Shown here in pieces: positions 49,630 to 58,558 of a stretch of 64,000 nt of DNA. Within the stretch, counting starts at the first letter, position 1. The number at the start of each line of letters is the position of its first letter. The notes under the pieces were generated by a model. That model worked only from the letters and a program-made list of their open reading frames with translations. It had not been told where the DNA came from and ran no database searches. The stretch comes from Naumannella halotolerans. Its GTDB lineage: Bacteria; Actinomycetota; Actinomycetes; Propionibacteriales; Propionibacteriaceae. The stretch lies in assembly GCF_004364645.1 (NCBI RefSeq), contig NZ_SOAW01000001.1, forward strand, positions 682,001 to 746,000, read 5' to 3'. The position numbers and the translations under genes are program-made.

Positions 49630-50919
49630 ATGAACAACGATGTAGCGGTGAAGGATTCTGAGCAGAACGAACCCGAGGATCGCCGCCGTCGACCAGGTAA
49701 CGGCGAGGATTCGGGCCGTGGTGGTGAGCGTGGAGGCTCGGGACGCAGTGGGTCCAGGGGGCCGAAGAATGGCGGTGGCTCGCGCCGTACCGGTGACGAT
49801 TCCTCACGCTCCGGCAACCGGCGTTCCAGTGACGGCGGTCGACGTCCCGCCGGCGAGCGCCGCGGTCGCTCCACCGACAGCCGTGACCAACGGTCGGCCG
49901 ATCGGCGGCCCGGGCAGTCCCGCAGCTCCAGTGGGCGCGACAGCAATCGCGCCGATGAAGCCTCGCAGGACCGGGCACGCGGTCGTGGTGGTGACCGTGG
50001 CAGGTCCGGGGCCCGGGCCGAGCGGTCGGATGGTCGGGATCGGCAGGGGGCTGGCCGCGGTGATCGTCGTGATCGCCGCAGTGAGGGTTCCCGGCCCCGC
50101 GGTGGTGACTCGCGTCCAGGCCGCGATGGCAACGGACGTCCGCAGCGTGCCGGTGACCGACCCCCGCGCTCCTTTTCTCGAGACGACGACCGGCGTTCCT
50201 CGCGCGAGGTTCACCCCGACGATCCACAATTGCCGGCTGATCTCGACCTGTCCCCGTTGCCGAGGGCGGTCAAGGCCGAGCTCCGGGGACTTCCTGCGGA
50301 TCTGGCCGAGAAGGTCGGTGGTCATCTGCTGATGGCTGGGCAGCTGATCGACACCGACCCGGTCGAGGCGCAGCGTTACGCCGCGGTTGCTCGGCGGCAC
50401 GCCGCCCGGCTTCCGGTAGTACGCGAGGCAGCCGCCGAGACGGCGTATGCGGCCGAGGACTTCGCTGCAGCCCTGCAGGACTTCCGTACCCTACGGCGGA
50501 TGACCGGCTCCGATGAATACCTACCGGTGATCGCGGACTGTCTTCGCGCCCTGGGCAAACCCGATGAAGCGCTGGCCACGGCACGCGAGGGCAGTGGCGG
50601 GCGGCTTCCGGTGGCGACCCGGGTGGAACTTCGTATCGTCGAGGCCGGCGCCCGCGAGGACCTCGGGCAGGTGGCCGAGGCGAAGCGGCTGCTGCGCAAG
50701 GCCTGGGACGCCGAGCACAATTCGCCCGCGGAGGTACGGGCGCGGCTGGCCTATGCCTACGCGGCCGTGCTCGAACGAGAGGGCAACACCGCCGACTCGC
50801 GGGCCTGGTTCGCCCGGGCGGCAGATGCAGATCCGGAGGCCACTGACGCCGCCGACCACCTCAGGGTCGACCGTACCGACGACATCGAGGTGGAGTTCGA
50901 CGCCGAAGGTGAGGAGTGA
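49630..50919 (+). CDS. TPR-like protein with long RG/SR-rich disordered N-terminus
   Basis: A 429-residue protein. Residues about 18-195 are low complexity, dominated by Arg, Gly, Ser and Asp with many RG, RGG and RSG motifs. Residues 205-420 form a helical TPR-like domain with repeats such as RYAAVARRHAARLPVVREAAAETAYAAE and LRRMTGSDEYLPVIADCLRALGKPDEAL. RGG-type tails often bind RNA, so an RNA- or ribosome-associated role is possible. Similar genes precede the HAD phosphatase in other Actinobacteria. ATG at 49630 is chosen where coding-like composition starts; no strong Shine-Dalgarno. Confidence 0.75.
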   Translation: MNNDVAVKDSEQNEPEDRRRRPGNGEDSGRGGERGGSGRSGSRGPKNGGGSRRTGDDSSRSGNRRSSDGGRRPAGERRGRSTDSRDQRSADRRPGQSRSSSGRDSNRADEASQDRARGRGGDRGRSGARAERSDGRDRQGAGRGDRRDRRSEGSRPRGGDSRPGRDGNGRPQRAGDRPPRSFSRDDDRRSSREVHPDDPQLPADLDLSPLPRAVKAELRGLPADLAEKVGGHLLMAGQLIDTDPVEAQRYAAVARRHAARLPVVREAAAETAYAAEDFAAALQDFRTLRRMTGSDEYLPVIADCLRALGKPDEALATAREGSGGRLPVATRVELRIVEAGAREDLGQVAEAKRLLRKAWDAEHNSPAEVRARLAYAYAAVLEREGNTADSRAWFARAADADPEATDAADHLRVDRTDDIEVEFDAEGEE

Positions 50920-51974
50920 GCGTGGGAGGTTCGGCCGAGGTGGTCGATCGTCGTACCGATGAGGAGGGCTCACTGGTCGAAGGGCTGGACGCCGTGCTCT
51001 TCGACCTCGACGGGGTGATCTACCGAGGTCCGGAGCTGGTACCCGGTGCCGATGATGCTGTCGGCAGACTGCGCGCTGCCGGCAAGCAGGCGCTCTTCGT
51101 GACCAACAATGCCGCCCGGACCCCGGACGCCGTGGCGGCCCATCTGACCGAGATCGGCGTCCGAGCGGTCGGGTCCGATGTCGTCACCTCCGCCCAGGCG
51201 GCGGCGAAACTCCTCGCCTCCCGGGTGGCGCCGGGTTCGAAGGTGCTGGTGGCCGGGTCGGCGCACCTGCGCGAGGAGGTGACGGCGAACGGTCTGCAGG
51301 TCGTCGCTGCTGCGGCCGAAGAGCCGGTTGCCGCGGTCCAGGGTTACACCCCGGACCTGACCATGGCGCAACTGGCCGAGGTGGCCTATGCGGTACAGGA
51401 CGGAGCGTTGTGGGTGGCCACGAACACCGATCCCACCCGGCCCACCGAATCCGGCCTCGCCCCCGGTGCGGGCACCATGGTCGATGCCGTGGCGACGACC
51501 CTGCCGGGCAGGTTCCCCGAGGTCGCCGGGAAGCCCGAGCCGGCGTTGTTGGCCGAGACCCTGGAACGGGTCGGCAGCGATCGGGCAGTCTTCGTCGGTG
51601 ACCGTCTGGACACCGACATCGCCGGTGCCCACTCCGTCTCCATCCCCGGCGTCCTGGTCCTGACCGGGTCACATGGCAAGGCCGATCTTGTGGCGGCCCC
51701 GCCGGCCCAACGGCCGGCGCAGGTCATCGCCGACCTCGGCGGCCTGTTCGCACCAGCCCGGGAAGCGGTCGGTGACCATCACCGGGTGCAGGTCAACGCA
51801 GTGACCGCAGTGATCGACGGTGACACCGTGACGCTGGACGGCCCGCTCGAGGGGACCGCGGAGCAACTCGACGCGCTCTGGGCACTGCTGAGCCTGGTCT
51901 GGGCGCGGACCGATGCAGGGCTGCCAGTTCCGGACACCGACCGGATGCTCGCCGGTCTCGATCAGATTCACTAG
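50916..51974 (+). CDS. HAD-IIA family hydrolase (NagD/phosphoglycolate phosphatase-like)
   Basis: A 352-residue haloacid dehalogenase-type phosphatase. Motif I is VLFDLDGVIYRG (nucleophile Asp), motif II lies in FVTNNAARTPD, and the C-terminal motifs are KPEPALLAETLERVG and VFVGDRLDTDIAGAHSV. The order with an inserted cap domain fits class IIA. Substrates in the family include phosphoglycolate, nucleotides and sugar phosphates. The extra C-terminal 80 residues are typical of the actinobacterial version. The GTG start overlaps the TPR-type gene by GTGA. The stop codon lies in a tandem repeat. Confidence 0.88.
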   Translation: MSVGGSAEVVDRRTDEEGSLVEGLDAVLFDLDGVIYRGPELVPGADDAVGRLRAAGKQALFVTNNAARTPDAVAAHLTEIGVRAVGSDVVTSAQAAAKLLASRVAPGSKVLVAGSAHLREEVTANGLQVVAAAAEEPVAAVQGYTPDLTMAQLAEVAYAVQDGALWVATNTDPTRPTESGLAPGAGTMVDAVATTLPGRFPEVAGKPEPALLAETLERVGSDRAVFVGDRLDTDIAGAHSVSIPGVLVLTGSHGKADLVAAPPAQRPAQVIADLGGLFAPAREAVGDHHRVQVNAVTAVIDGDTVTLDGPLEGTAEQLDALWALLSLVWARTDAGLPVPDTDRMLAGLDQIH

Positions 51975-52010
51975 GGGCGGATTCACTAGAGGCGGATTCA
52001 CCAGGGGCGA
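51966..52010. repeat. 15-bp tandem repeat x3 over a stop codon
   Basis: Units attcactaggggcgg, attcactagaggcgg and attcaccaggggcga. The first contains the TAG stop (51972-51974) of the HAD hydrolase; the second repeats it. Confidence 0.85.
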
Positions 52011-52079
52011 CCCGTGCCCGATGTCCGACCGGGTTCGGCTGCTGGCCCGGTGTGGGTGACAGATCAACAGGAGGTGGAG

Positions 52080-52418
52080 ATGAACGATTCGAGCGGACCC
52101 GATCGCGGGGAACGTACACCAGGCGAGGGCGGACACCGGATGACCGGTACGCCGACGCCTGCTTCCCTCGCCGGCCCAAGGAGCACCGGCGCCGCGGCAC
52201 CACGAGTGGAGGCCGAGCCGGAGACCACGGGTGCGTCCCGCAACGGTGACCCCCAGGACGCACCTCGGCTCACCGACCCGCCGCACACCGGCGAGCCCGA
52301 GGTCGACGCCGTACTCGCCGAGCTGGGTGAACTCGCCACCGACCCTGCCCAGGTGCAGGCCCAGCTCAGCCGCGCCCACGAGGCGCTGCAAGAGATCATC
52401 AACCGCCGCGGTCAGTAG
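52080..52418 (+). CDS. Small unknown protein with C-terminal helical segment
   Basis: A 112-residue protein. Residues 1-70 are Pro-, Gly-, Thr- and Ala-rich and probably disordered. Residues 72-112 form a likely amphipathic helix pair (EPEVDAVLAELGELATDP, QVQAQLSRAHEALQEIINRR). The pattern and the place between the HAD phosphatase and tlyA are conserved in Actinobacteria, but no function is known. ATG at 52080 has GGAGGTGGA as a strong Shine-Dalgarno. Confidence 0.7.
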   Translation: MNDSSGPDRGERTPGEGGHRMTGTPTPASLAGPRSTGAAAPRVEAEPETTGASRNGDPQDAPRLTDPPHTGEPEVDAVLAELGELATDPAQVQAQLSRAHEALQEIINRRGQ

Positions 52419-52426
52419 GTGGGTGG

Positions 52427-53158
52427 GTGAGCGAACGGCTCGACGTCGCCCTGGCAGCCAGGGGATTGGCACGTTCTCGTACCGCTGCGGCAGCGATGAT
52501 CCGGGCCGGTGAGGTCACCGTCGACGGGACAGTGGTCACCCGGCCGGGCATCACCGTCTCCCCGGATGCCCGGATCGGCGTCGCCGAGGCCGCCCGGTGG
52601 GTCTCTCGGGCCGCGGACAAGCTCATCGGTGCACTGGACGCGTTCGACCTGCAGGTCGGCGGCCGGGCGCTGGACGCCGGTGCGTCGACCGGCGGTTTCA
52701 GCCAGGTGCTGTTGGATCGCGGCTGCCGGGAGGTCTACGCCGTCGACGTCGGGCACGACCAGCTCGCCGCACCCCTGCGCCAGGATCCCCGGGTGCACAA
52801 CCTGGAAGGGCTGCACCTGCGCGATCTCGAGCTCGACCGCCACCTGGCCGGCCGCCGGGTGGACCTGGCCGTGGGGGATGTCTCGTTCATCTCCCTGACC
52901 AAACTGCTGGCTCCGATCCTCGATGTCGTCGATCCGGCCGGTTGGGCACTGCTGCTGGTGAAGCCGCAGTTCGAGGTGGGCCGCTCAGGGTTGGACAAAC
53001 ATGGTGTGGTCGCCAATCCGGGCCTGCGGCAGCAAGCAGTGGACAGGGTCGTCGCCTGTGCGGATGCGCTGGGATGGCACTGCCGGGGGACGATGCAGAG
53101 CCCGCTGCCCGGGACGACCGGAAACCTCGAACACTTCGTCCACCTGACCGGGAGCTGA
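52427..53158 (+). CDS. tlyA: TlyA family rRNA 2'-O-methyltransferase
   Basis: A 243-residue methyltransferase with an N-terminal S4 RNA-binding domain (about 1-60: SERLDVALAARGLARSRTAA, AGEVTVDG) and an FtsJ-like SAM domain. ALDAGASTGGFSQVLLDRG is the SAM-binding motif. DVSFISLTKLL and LLVKPQFE hold the catalytic Asp and Lys of the K-D-K-E set. In mycobacteria TlyA methylates 16S and 23S rRNA and gives capreomycin sensitivity. The GTG start at 52427 is 8 nt after the preceding gene. Confidence 0.93.
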   Translation: MSERLDVALAARGLARSRTAAAAMIRAGEVTVDGTVVTRPGITVSPDARIGVAEAARWVSRAADKLIGALDAFDLQVGGRALDAGASTGGFSQVLLDRGCREVYAVDVGHDQLAAPLRQDPRVHNLEGLHLRDLELDRHLAGRRVDLAVGDVSFISLTKLLAPILDVVDPAGWALLLVKPQFEVGRSGLDKHGVVANPGLRQQAVDRVVACADALGWHCRGTMQSPLPGTTGNLEHFVHLTGS

Positions 53159-53291
53159 CCAAGCTTCCACCGATGCCGTGCTCCGACGTACCCCTCGGTC
53201 GGACGAGGCCGAGGACGCAAGACGGGATCACCAGCCTGTCGAAGCACCGGCGAGCGGCTGCTCACGGACGGTGGCTGCTCACGGGCGGAGG

Positions 53292-54839
53292 TCAGGTCCG
53301 CGGTTCGTCCTGTTCGGCGATCTGCTGCTCCAGGTCGCTCAGTTCCCCCTCCTGCATGTCGTCGGGGTCACCGCGGAGTCCGCCGCTGTTGGCGTACTCC
53401 TCCTCCGGCGACAGGACCAGCCGATGGCGCCCGTAGACGGCGAACACGGCGAAGATCAACACATAGATCACGATGATCGCGATGATCGCCGGGCGGAACG
53501 TCTCGTTCAGCAGGAACCCGACGAAGACGAATGCGGCGATCACCGCTGCCGAGGCGGCACCGAACCGTCCCATCGGCGAACGGTACGGGCGCTTGGCGTC
53601 GGGGAACTTCTTGCGCAGCAGCAGGAACGAGACCATCTGCATGAAGTAGGCCAGCACCGCACCCCAGACCGCGATGTTCAACACGATCGCACCGGCCGGG
53701 CTGGAGTCACCACCGCTGGCCTGCACGATCACCAGCGCCAGGAAACCGATCACCGCTCCGACCAGCAGCGCCACCCACGGCGTCTGCCGCTTGCCGGTCA
53801 GGGACAGGAAGCGCGGGTAGTAACCGGCCCGCGACAGCGAGTACATGTTCCGGCCGTAGGCGAACATGATGCCCATCAGCGAGGCGAACAGGCCGACCAG
53901 TGCGAGCAGCGAGAAGACCGCCGCGGCCTGATCGCCGACGATCGCGGCGAATCCCTCCAACAACGGCTCGGTGGAGACACCGGTCGCCTCCGAACCGAGC
54001 ACACCGGTGTTCAGGAAGAGCACGATCAGTCCGGTGACGATCAAGGTTCCGCGGGCCCACAGACCGGCCCGCGGGATGTCCTTGGTCGGGTTGCGCGACT
54101 CCTCGGCTGCCAGGGGGAGCTCCTCGATCCCAAGGAAGAACCACATTGCGAAGGGCAGGGCGAAGAGGATCGGGAAGACCCCGTGGGGCAGGAAGGACGA
54201 GCTGCCGACCGCCGCGGCATCGACCTCGATGTCCCACAGCGAGGCCCAGCTGAACGCGCCCGAGGCCAGCGCCATCACCCCGAAGACCACCAGGATGCCG
54301 ATGGAGATCACCGAGACCACGATCGCGAAGGTGAAGGAGACATTCGCACCGGCCGCGTTCAAGGCGATGAAGACCGCGTACAACAGGGCCCACCACACCG
54401 GCGCGGGCAGACTCACCCCGAGCAGCGTGGAGGTGATGCCGTCGGCGTAACTGGCCGAGAAGTACACCACCACCGCGGTGGTCGCGACGTACTCCACGGT
54501 CTCGGCCAGGCCCGTCGCCAGGCCTCCCCAGGGACCCATCGCCGAGCGGGCGAAGGAGTACGCGCCACCGGTGTGCGGCATCGCCGCGGCCATCTCACCG
54601 ATGGAGAAGGTCAGCCCGTAGTACATGACCACCAAGATCACGAAGGCGATCAACATCCCACCGAAGCCGGCGAAGTCGATGCCGAAGTTCCACCCCGAGA
54701 AATCCCCGGAGATGACGGCCGCCACGGCCAGCCCCCACAGTCCCCAGACCCCGGCGCTGCGCTTCAGCTGCCGGTTCTTGAAGTACTCGGTGTCCGCAGT
54801 GGTGTAGGTGACCCCTTGGGTACGCGACGACTCGGCCAT
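53292..54839 (-). CDS. APC-family permease, ethanolamine permease-like
   Basis: A 515-residue transporter with about twelve hydrophobic segments. The N-terminal YFKNRQLKRSAGVWGLWGLA, the unusual AAVISGDFSGWNFGI and MAAAMPHTGGAYSFARSAMGP resemble the ethanolamine permease (Eat) subgroup rather than general amino-acid permeases. It probably imports ethanolamine or a related amine. ATG at 54839 has GTGAGGAG upstream. It is divergent from the glutamine synthetase-like gene by 141 bp, so the two are expected to be co-regulated. The C-terminal 60 residues are acidic and cytosolic. Confidence 0.82.
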   Translation of the reverse strand: MAESSRTQGVTYTTADTEYFKNRQLKRSAGVWGLWGLAVAAVISGDFSGWNFGIDFAGFGGMLIAFVILVVMYYGLTFSIGEMAAAMPHTGGAYSFARSAMGPWGGLATGLAETVEYVATTAVVVYFSASYADGITSTLLGVSLPAPVWWALLYAVFIALNAAGANVSFTFAIVVSVISIGILVVFGVMALASGAFSWASLWDIEVDAAAVGSSSFLPHGVFPILFALPFAMWFFLGIEELPLAAEESRNPTKDIPRAGLWARGTLIVTGLIVLFLNTGVLGSEATGVSTEPLLEGFAAIVGDQAAAVFSLLALVGLFASLMGIMFAYGRNMYSLSRAGYYPRFLSLTGKRQTPWVALLVGAVIGFLALVIVQASGGDSSPAGAIVLNIAVWGAVLAYFMQMVSFLLLRKKFPDAKRPYRSPMGRFGAASAAVIAAFVFVGFLLNETFRPAIIAIIVIYVLIFAVFAVYGRHRLVLSPEEEYANSGGLRGDPDDMQEGELSDLEQQIAEQDEPRT

Positions 54840-54980
54840 GCTGCTCCTCACTCGGAACTGATCTGCCGCGGGTGGGAACCCGCTCAGAAGAGAATGCTCC
54901 TGAATGCCGGGGTGCACTACCGTTGTAACCGAATTGGTCCCGAACTGTGCGCTCGGCGACCACGGACCCGGGAGGTACGC

Positions 54981-56345
54981 ATGGCTGATGGGCATGGGCT
55001 GTTGACGCCGGAGGATCTTGCCACGGCCGTGACTGAGCGCGAAGTCGACACGGTGGTTGTCGCCTTCGCCGATATGCAGGGTCGGCTGGTCGGCAAACGG
55101 GTCAGTGCGCGACTGTTCGTCGAGGAGGTTTCCGATCACGGTGCCGAGGCCTGCAACTACCTGCTGGCCGTCGACGTCGACATGAACACCGTCGACGGGT
55201 ATGCCCTGTCCAGTTGGGAATCCGGGTATGGCGACATGGTCCTGCGACCCGACCTGTCGACCCTGCGCCGACTCCCGTGGCAGCCGGGCGCAGCGTTGGT
55301 GATGGCCGATCTGGAGTTCGTCGACGGGGGAGCGGTCGGACCGAGCCCACGGGCGATCCTGAAGCGCCAACTCGATCGGCTGGCCGAGCGGGGATTGACC
55401 GCCCATGTCGGGACCGAGTTGGAGTTCCTGGTCTTCGACGAGACCTATCGCGACGCCTGGGCCAAGGGTTACCGGGAGCTGCGGTACGCGACCGACTACA
55501 ACGTCGACTACGACCTGCTCGCCTCCGGTCGACTGGAGCCGTTGTTGCGCGACATCCGCAACGGCATGGACGCAGCCGGGATGTACTGCGAGGGCGTGAA
55601 GGGCGAGTGCAACTTCGGCCAGCAGGAGATCGGCTTCCGTTTCGACGAGGCCTTGATCACCTGTGACAACCACAGCATCTACAAGAACGGTGCAAAGACG
55701 ATCGCCGATGCCCATGGCAAGGCCCTGACCTTCATGGCCAAGTACAACGAGCGGGAGGGCAACTCCTGCCACATCCACCTGTCGGTCCGGGGTGTCGAGG
55801 GGGAACCGGTGATGGCCGGTGATCAGCCCCATGGCTTCTCCCCGCTGATGCAGCACTGGATCGGCGGGCTGCTGGGCAGTATGCGGGAACTGACGCTGTT
55901 CAGCGCCCCGAACATCAACTCCTACAAGCGATACGTCGACGGCAGCTTCGCTCCGACCGCCATCGCCTGGGGTGTCGACAACCGCACCTGTGCCCTGCGG
56001 GTGGTCGGTCACGGGCCGTCCCTGCGGGTGGAGAACCGGGTCCCGGGAGGTGACGTCAACCCGTACCTCGCGACCGCCGCGATCATCGCCGGCGGGCTGT
56101 ACGGCATCGACCACGAATCCGAGCTGCCGGAGCTGACCAGCGGCAATGCCTATCACTCCGATGCACCCCGGGTGCCGACCACGCTGAGCGAAGCGGCGCA
56201 GCTGTTCGCGAACTCGGTGATCGCCCGCGAGGCCTTCGGCGACGAGGTGGTCGATCACTACCTCAACTACGCCGCCGTGGAGATCAGGGCATTCGAGTCC
56301 GCAGTCACCGACTGGGAGAAGTTCCGCGGATTCGAGAGGTTGTGA
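54981..56345 (+). CDS. Glutamine synthetase-like gamma-glutamyl-amine ligase (GlnA4-like)
   Basis: A 454-residue type I glutamine-synthetase fold. Active-site segments are GTELEFL (144-150), GECNFGQQE (208-216), NSCHIHLS (261-268), GVDNRTCALRV (331-341) and ENRVPGGDVNPY (351-362). Overall it groups with the actinobacterial paralogues that glutamylate amines: GlnA4 of Streptomyces acts on ethanolamine, GlnA3 on polyamines, PuuA in E. coli on putrescine. The ethanolamine-permease-like neighbour favours ethanolamine. ATG at 54981 has GGGAGGTAC upstream. The PuuD-like gene follows by 3 nt. Confidence 0.88.
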   Translation: MADGHGLLTPEDLATAVTEREVDTVVVAFADMQGRLVGKRVSARLFVEEVSDHGAEACNYLLAVDVDMNTVDGYALSSWESGYGDMVLRPDLSTLRRLPWQPGAALVMADLEFVDGGAVGPSPRAILKRQLDRLAERGLTAHVGTELEFLVFDETYRDAWAKGYRELRYATDYNVDYDLLASGRLEPLLRDIRNGMDAAGMYCEGVKGECNFGQQEIGFRFDEALITCDNHSIYKNGAKTIADAHGKALTFMAKYNEREGNSCHIHLSVRGVEGEPVMAGDQPHGFSPLMQHWIGGLLGSMRELTLFSAPNINSYKRYVDGSFAPTAIAWGVDNRTCALRVVGHGPSLRVENRVPGGDVNPYLATAAIIAGGLYGIDHESELPELTSGNAYHSDAPRVPTTLSEAAQLFANSVIAREAFGDEVVDHYLNYAAVEIRAFESAVTDWEKFRGFERL

Positions 56346-56348
56346 GCG

Positions 56349-57122
56349 GTGACCGACTCCATCCGGGGTGACCGCCCAGCACCGCTGATCGGCCTGACCA
56401 CCTACCTCGAACAGTCCCAGACCGGTGTGTGGGATGTCCGCGCCTCGTTCCTGCCGAAGGTCTACCTCGACGGCGTCACCGACGCCGGAGGGGTGGCGAT
56501 GCTCCTGGCACCGCAGCCGGTGGATGCCATGATCGCCCGTCGGGTCGTCTCCGCGCTCGATGCGCTGATCCTCACCGGCGGCCGCGATGTCGACCCTGCC
56601 CGCTACGGGCAGGAGCGATTGGCGACGACCGATCAGCCGCGGTTGGACCGCGATGCCTGGGAGGCCGCGCTGCTGGAGGCGGCGATCGACATCGATCTTC
56701 CCGTGCTCGGGATCTGTCGCGGTCTGCAGATGATCAACGTCTGCCTCGGAGGTACCCTGCACCAGCACCTGCCGGAGGTCATCGGTGGTGATCACTACAG
56801 CGGTGGTCAGGGTACGTTCACCGTCAACCCGGTCCGGGTGGAACAGGGCACGCGGCTGTCGGAGGTACTGGCCGATGTCGACGCCATCTCGGTGATGAGC
56901 CATCACCACCAGGCCGTCGACATGGTGGCCGACGGCCTGGTGGTCAGTGCGCGTGGGGAGGACGGGGTGATCCAGGGACTGGACCTGCCACAACTGAGCT
57001 ACGGTCTGGCCGTGCAATGGCATCCGGAGGAGACGATCGAGGACCGCCGCCTCTTCCGCAGCATCGTCGAAGCGGCCGAACGCCGGATGGCCCGCCGGGC
57101 CGCGAGCGGGGATCGCGCGTGA
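56349..57122 (+). CDS. Gamma-glutamyl-amide hydrolase, PuuD-like class I amidotransferase
   Basis: A 257-residue class I glutamine amidotransferase-like hydrolase. The nucleophile is Cys123 in LGICRGLQMIN, with His225 and Glu227 in VQWHPEE. The family signature LILTGGRDVDPARYG is at about 73-87. PuuD in E. coli removes glutamate from gamma-glutamyl-GABA; here it may release the oxidised amine product after the dehydrogenase step. The GTG start at 56349 is 3 nt after the ligase stop. Confidence 0.88.
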   Translation: MTDSIRGDRPAPLIGLTTYLEQSQTGVWDVRASFLPKVYLDGVTDAGGVAMLLAPQPVDAMIARRVVSALDALILTGGRDVDPARYGQERLATTDQPRLDRDAWEAALLEAAIDIDLPVLGICRGLQMINVCLGGTLHQHLPEVIGGDHYSGGQGTFTVNPVRVEQGTRLSEVLADVDAISVMSHHHQAVDMVADGLVVSARGEDGVIQGLDLPQLSYGLAVQWHPEETIEDRRLFRSIVEAAERRMARRAASGDRA

Positions 57123-57153
57123 ACGGCCACGTACCCGGCCGAGAAGGAGAGTC

Positions 57154-58515
57154 ATGAGCAGCATCACCTTGATCAATCCCGCCGACGAATCGGTGATCAC
57201 CGAACTCTCGTTCAGCACCGTCGCCGACGTCGACGCTGCGGTGGAGCGTGCCCTGGGCGCCCAGCGGGTATGGGCCGAACTGGCTCCGTCGGACCGGGCC
57301 AAGGCATTGCGTACCTTCGCCGAGGCGGTCGACAACCACACCGAGGAACTGGCCCAGCTGGAGGTGCGCAACTCCGGGCACCCGATCGGCAACGCCCGCT
57401 GGGAGGCCGGCCACGTCCGCGACGTCCTGCACTACTACGCCGCGGTGCCCGAACGGCTGATCGGCAAGCAGATCCCGGTGGCCGGTGGCCTCGACGTCAC
57501 CTTGTTGGAGCCCTTCGGCGTGGTCGGGGTGATCGTCCCCTGGAACTTCCCGATGACCATCGCCACCTGGGGCTTCGCGCCGGCCCTGGCCGCCGGCAAT
57601 GCGGTGGTGCTGAAACCTGCGGAGTGGACCCCGCTGACAGCACTGCGGCTGGCCGAACTCGGGCTGCAGGCAGGACTGCCGGAGGGGCTGTTCCAGGTGC
57701 TTCCGGGGGAGGGATCGGTCGTCGGTTCCCGACTGGTCGAACATCCCGCGGTACGCAAGATCGTCTTCACCGGATCCACCGTCACCGGGGAGAAGGTGAT
57801 GGCCGGGGCGGCCAGGCAGATCAAGCCGGTGACACTCGAACTCGGTGGAAAGAGTGCCAACATCGTCTTCGCCGATGCCGACCTCGAAGCGGCGGCGGCC
57901 GCCGCACCGGGAGGTGTCTTCGACAACACCGGTCAGGACTGTTGCGCCCGCAGCCGGCTGCTGGTGCAGAACTCGGTGCTCGACCGGTTCCTGGAACTGC
58001 TCGAGCCTGCGGTGAAGTCCTTCCGGGTGGGGGATCCCCACGACGAGGCGACCGAGATGGGTCCGCTGGTGTCGAAGCCGCATCTGGAGCGAGTACGGGC
58101 GATGTTGGCCGATCCCGGTCGCGTCGCCTTCCGCGGGCAGGAGCCGCAGGGACCCGGCTACTGGTTCGCCCCGACCGTGCTCCTGCCCAGCTCGCCGGCC
58201 GATCGACTCTCCCGGGAGGAGATCTTCGGCCCCGTCGTCTCCGTGATCGGATTCGATGACGAGGCCGACGCGATCCGATTGGCCAATGACTCCGACTACG
58301 GTCTGGCCGGATCCATCTGGACCCGTGATCTCGGTCGGGGACTGCGCCTGGCGAAGTCCGTGCAGGCGGGCAACCTGTCGGTGAACTCCAACTCCGCGGT
58401 CCGTTACGCGACGCCCTTCGGCGGGTTCAAGCACAGCGGTATCGGCCGCGAGCTCGGGCCGGACGCCGCACTGGCCTTCACCGAGACCAAGAACGTCTTC
58501 TTCGCCTCCACCTGA
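57154..58515 (+). CDS. Aldehyde dehydrogenase of the amine cluster
   Basis: A 453-residue NAD(P)-dependent aldehyde dehydrogenase. General base Glu229 is in VTLELGGKS, the nucleophile is most likely Cys263 in TGQDCCAR, and FTGSTVTGEK is the cofactor segment. In the puu-type route it would oxidise a gamma-glutamyl-aminoaldehyde (or glutamyl-glycolaldehyde-type product) to the acid before hydrolysis. ATG at 57154 has GAAGGAG upstream. Two cysteines in tandem (263-264) are usual in this family. Confidence 0.88.
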   Translation: MSSITLINPADESVITELSFSTVADVDAAVERALGAQRVWAELAPSDRAKALRTFAEAVDNHTEELAQLEVRNSGHPIGNARWEAGHVRDVLHYYAAVPERLIGKQIPVAGGLDVTLLEPFGVVGVIVPWNFPMTIATWGFAPALAAGNAVVLKPAEWTPLTALRLAELGLQAGLPEGLFQVLPGEGSVVGSRLVEHPAVRKIVFTGSTVTGEKVMAGAARQIKPVTLELGGKSANIVFADADLEAAAAAAPGGVFDNTGQDCCARSRLLVQNSVLDRFLELLEPAVKSFRVGDPHDEATEMGPLVSKPHLERVRAMLADPGRVAFRGQEPQGPGYWFAPTVLLPSSPADRLSREEIFGPVVSVIGFDDEADAIRLANDSDYGLAGSIWTRDLGRGLRLAKSVQAGNLSVNSNSAVRYATPFGGFKHSGIGRELGPDAALAFTETKNVFFAST

Positions 58516-58558
58516 GCGGCGACTCACCGCCCGAACGAACTGATCAAGGAGAACAGCA

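Noticed and set aside
53292-57392. A 1366-codon minus-strand open frame covering the permease and the region opposite the amine genes
   Set aside because: Only the last 515 codons encode a real protein (permease from 54839). The upstream part is the mirror frame of the ligase and hydrolase genes.
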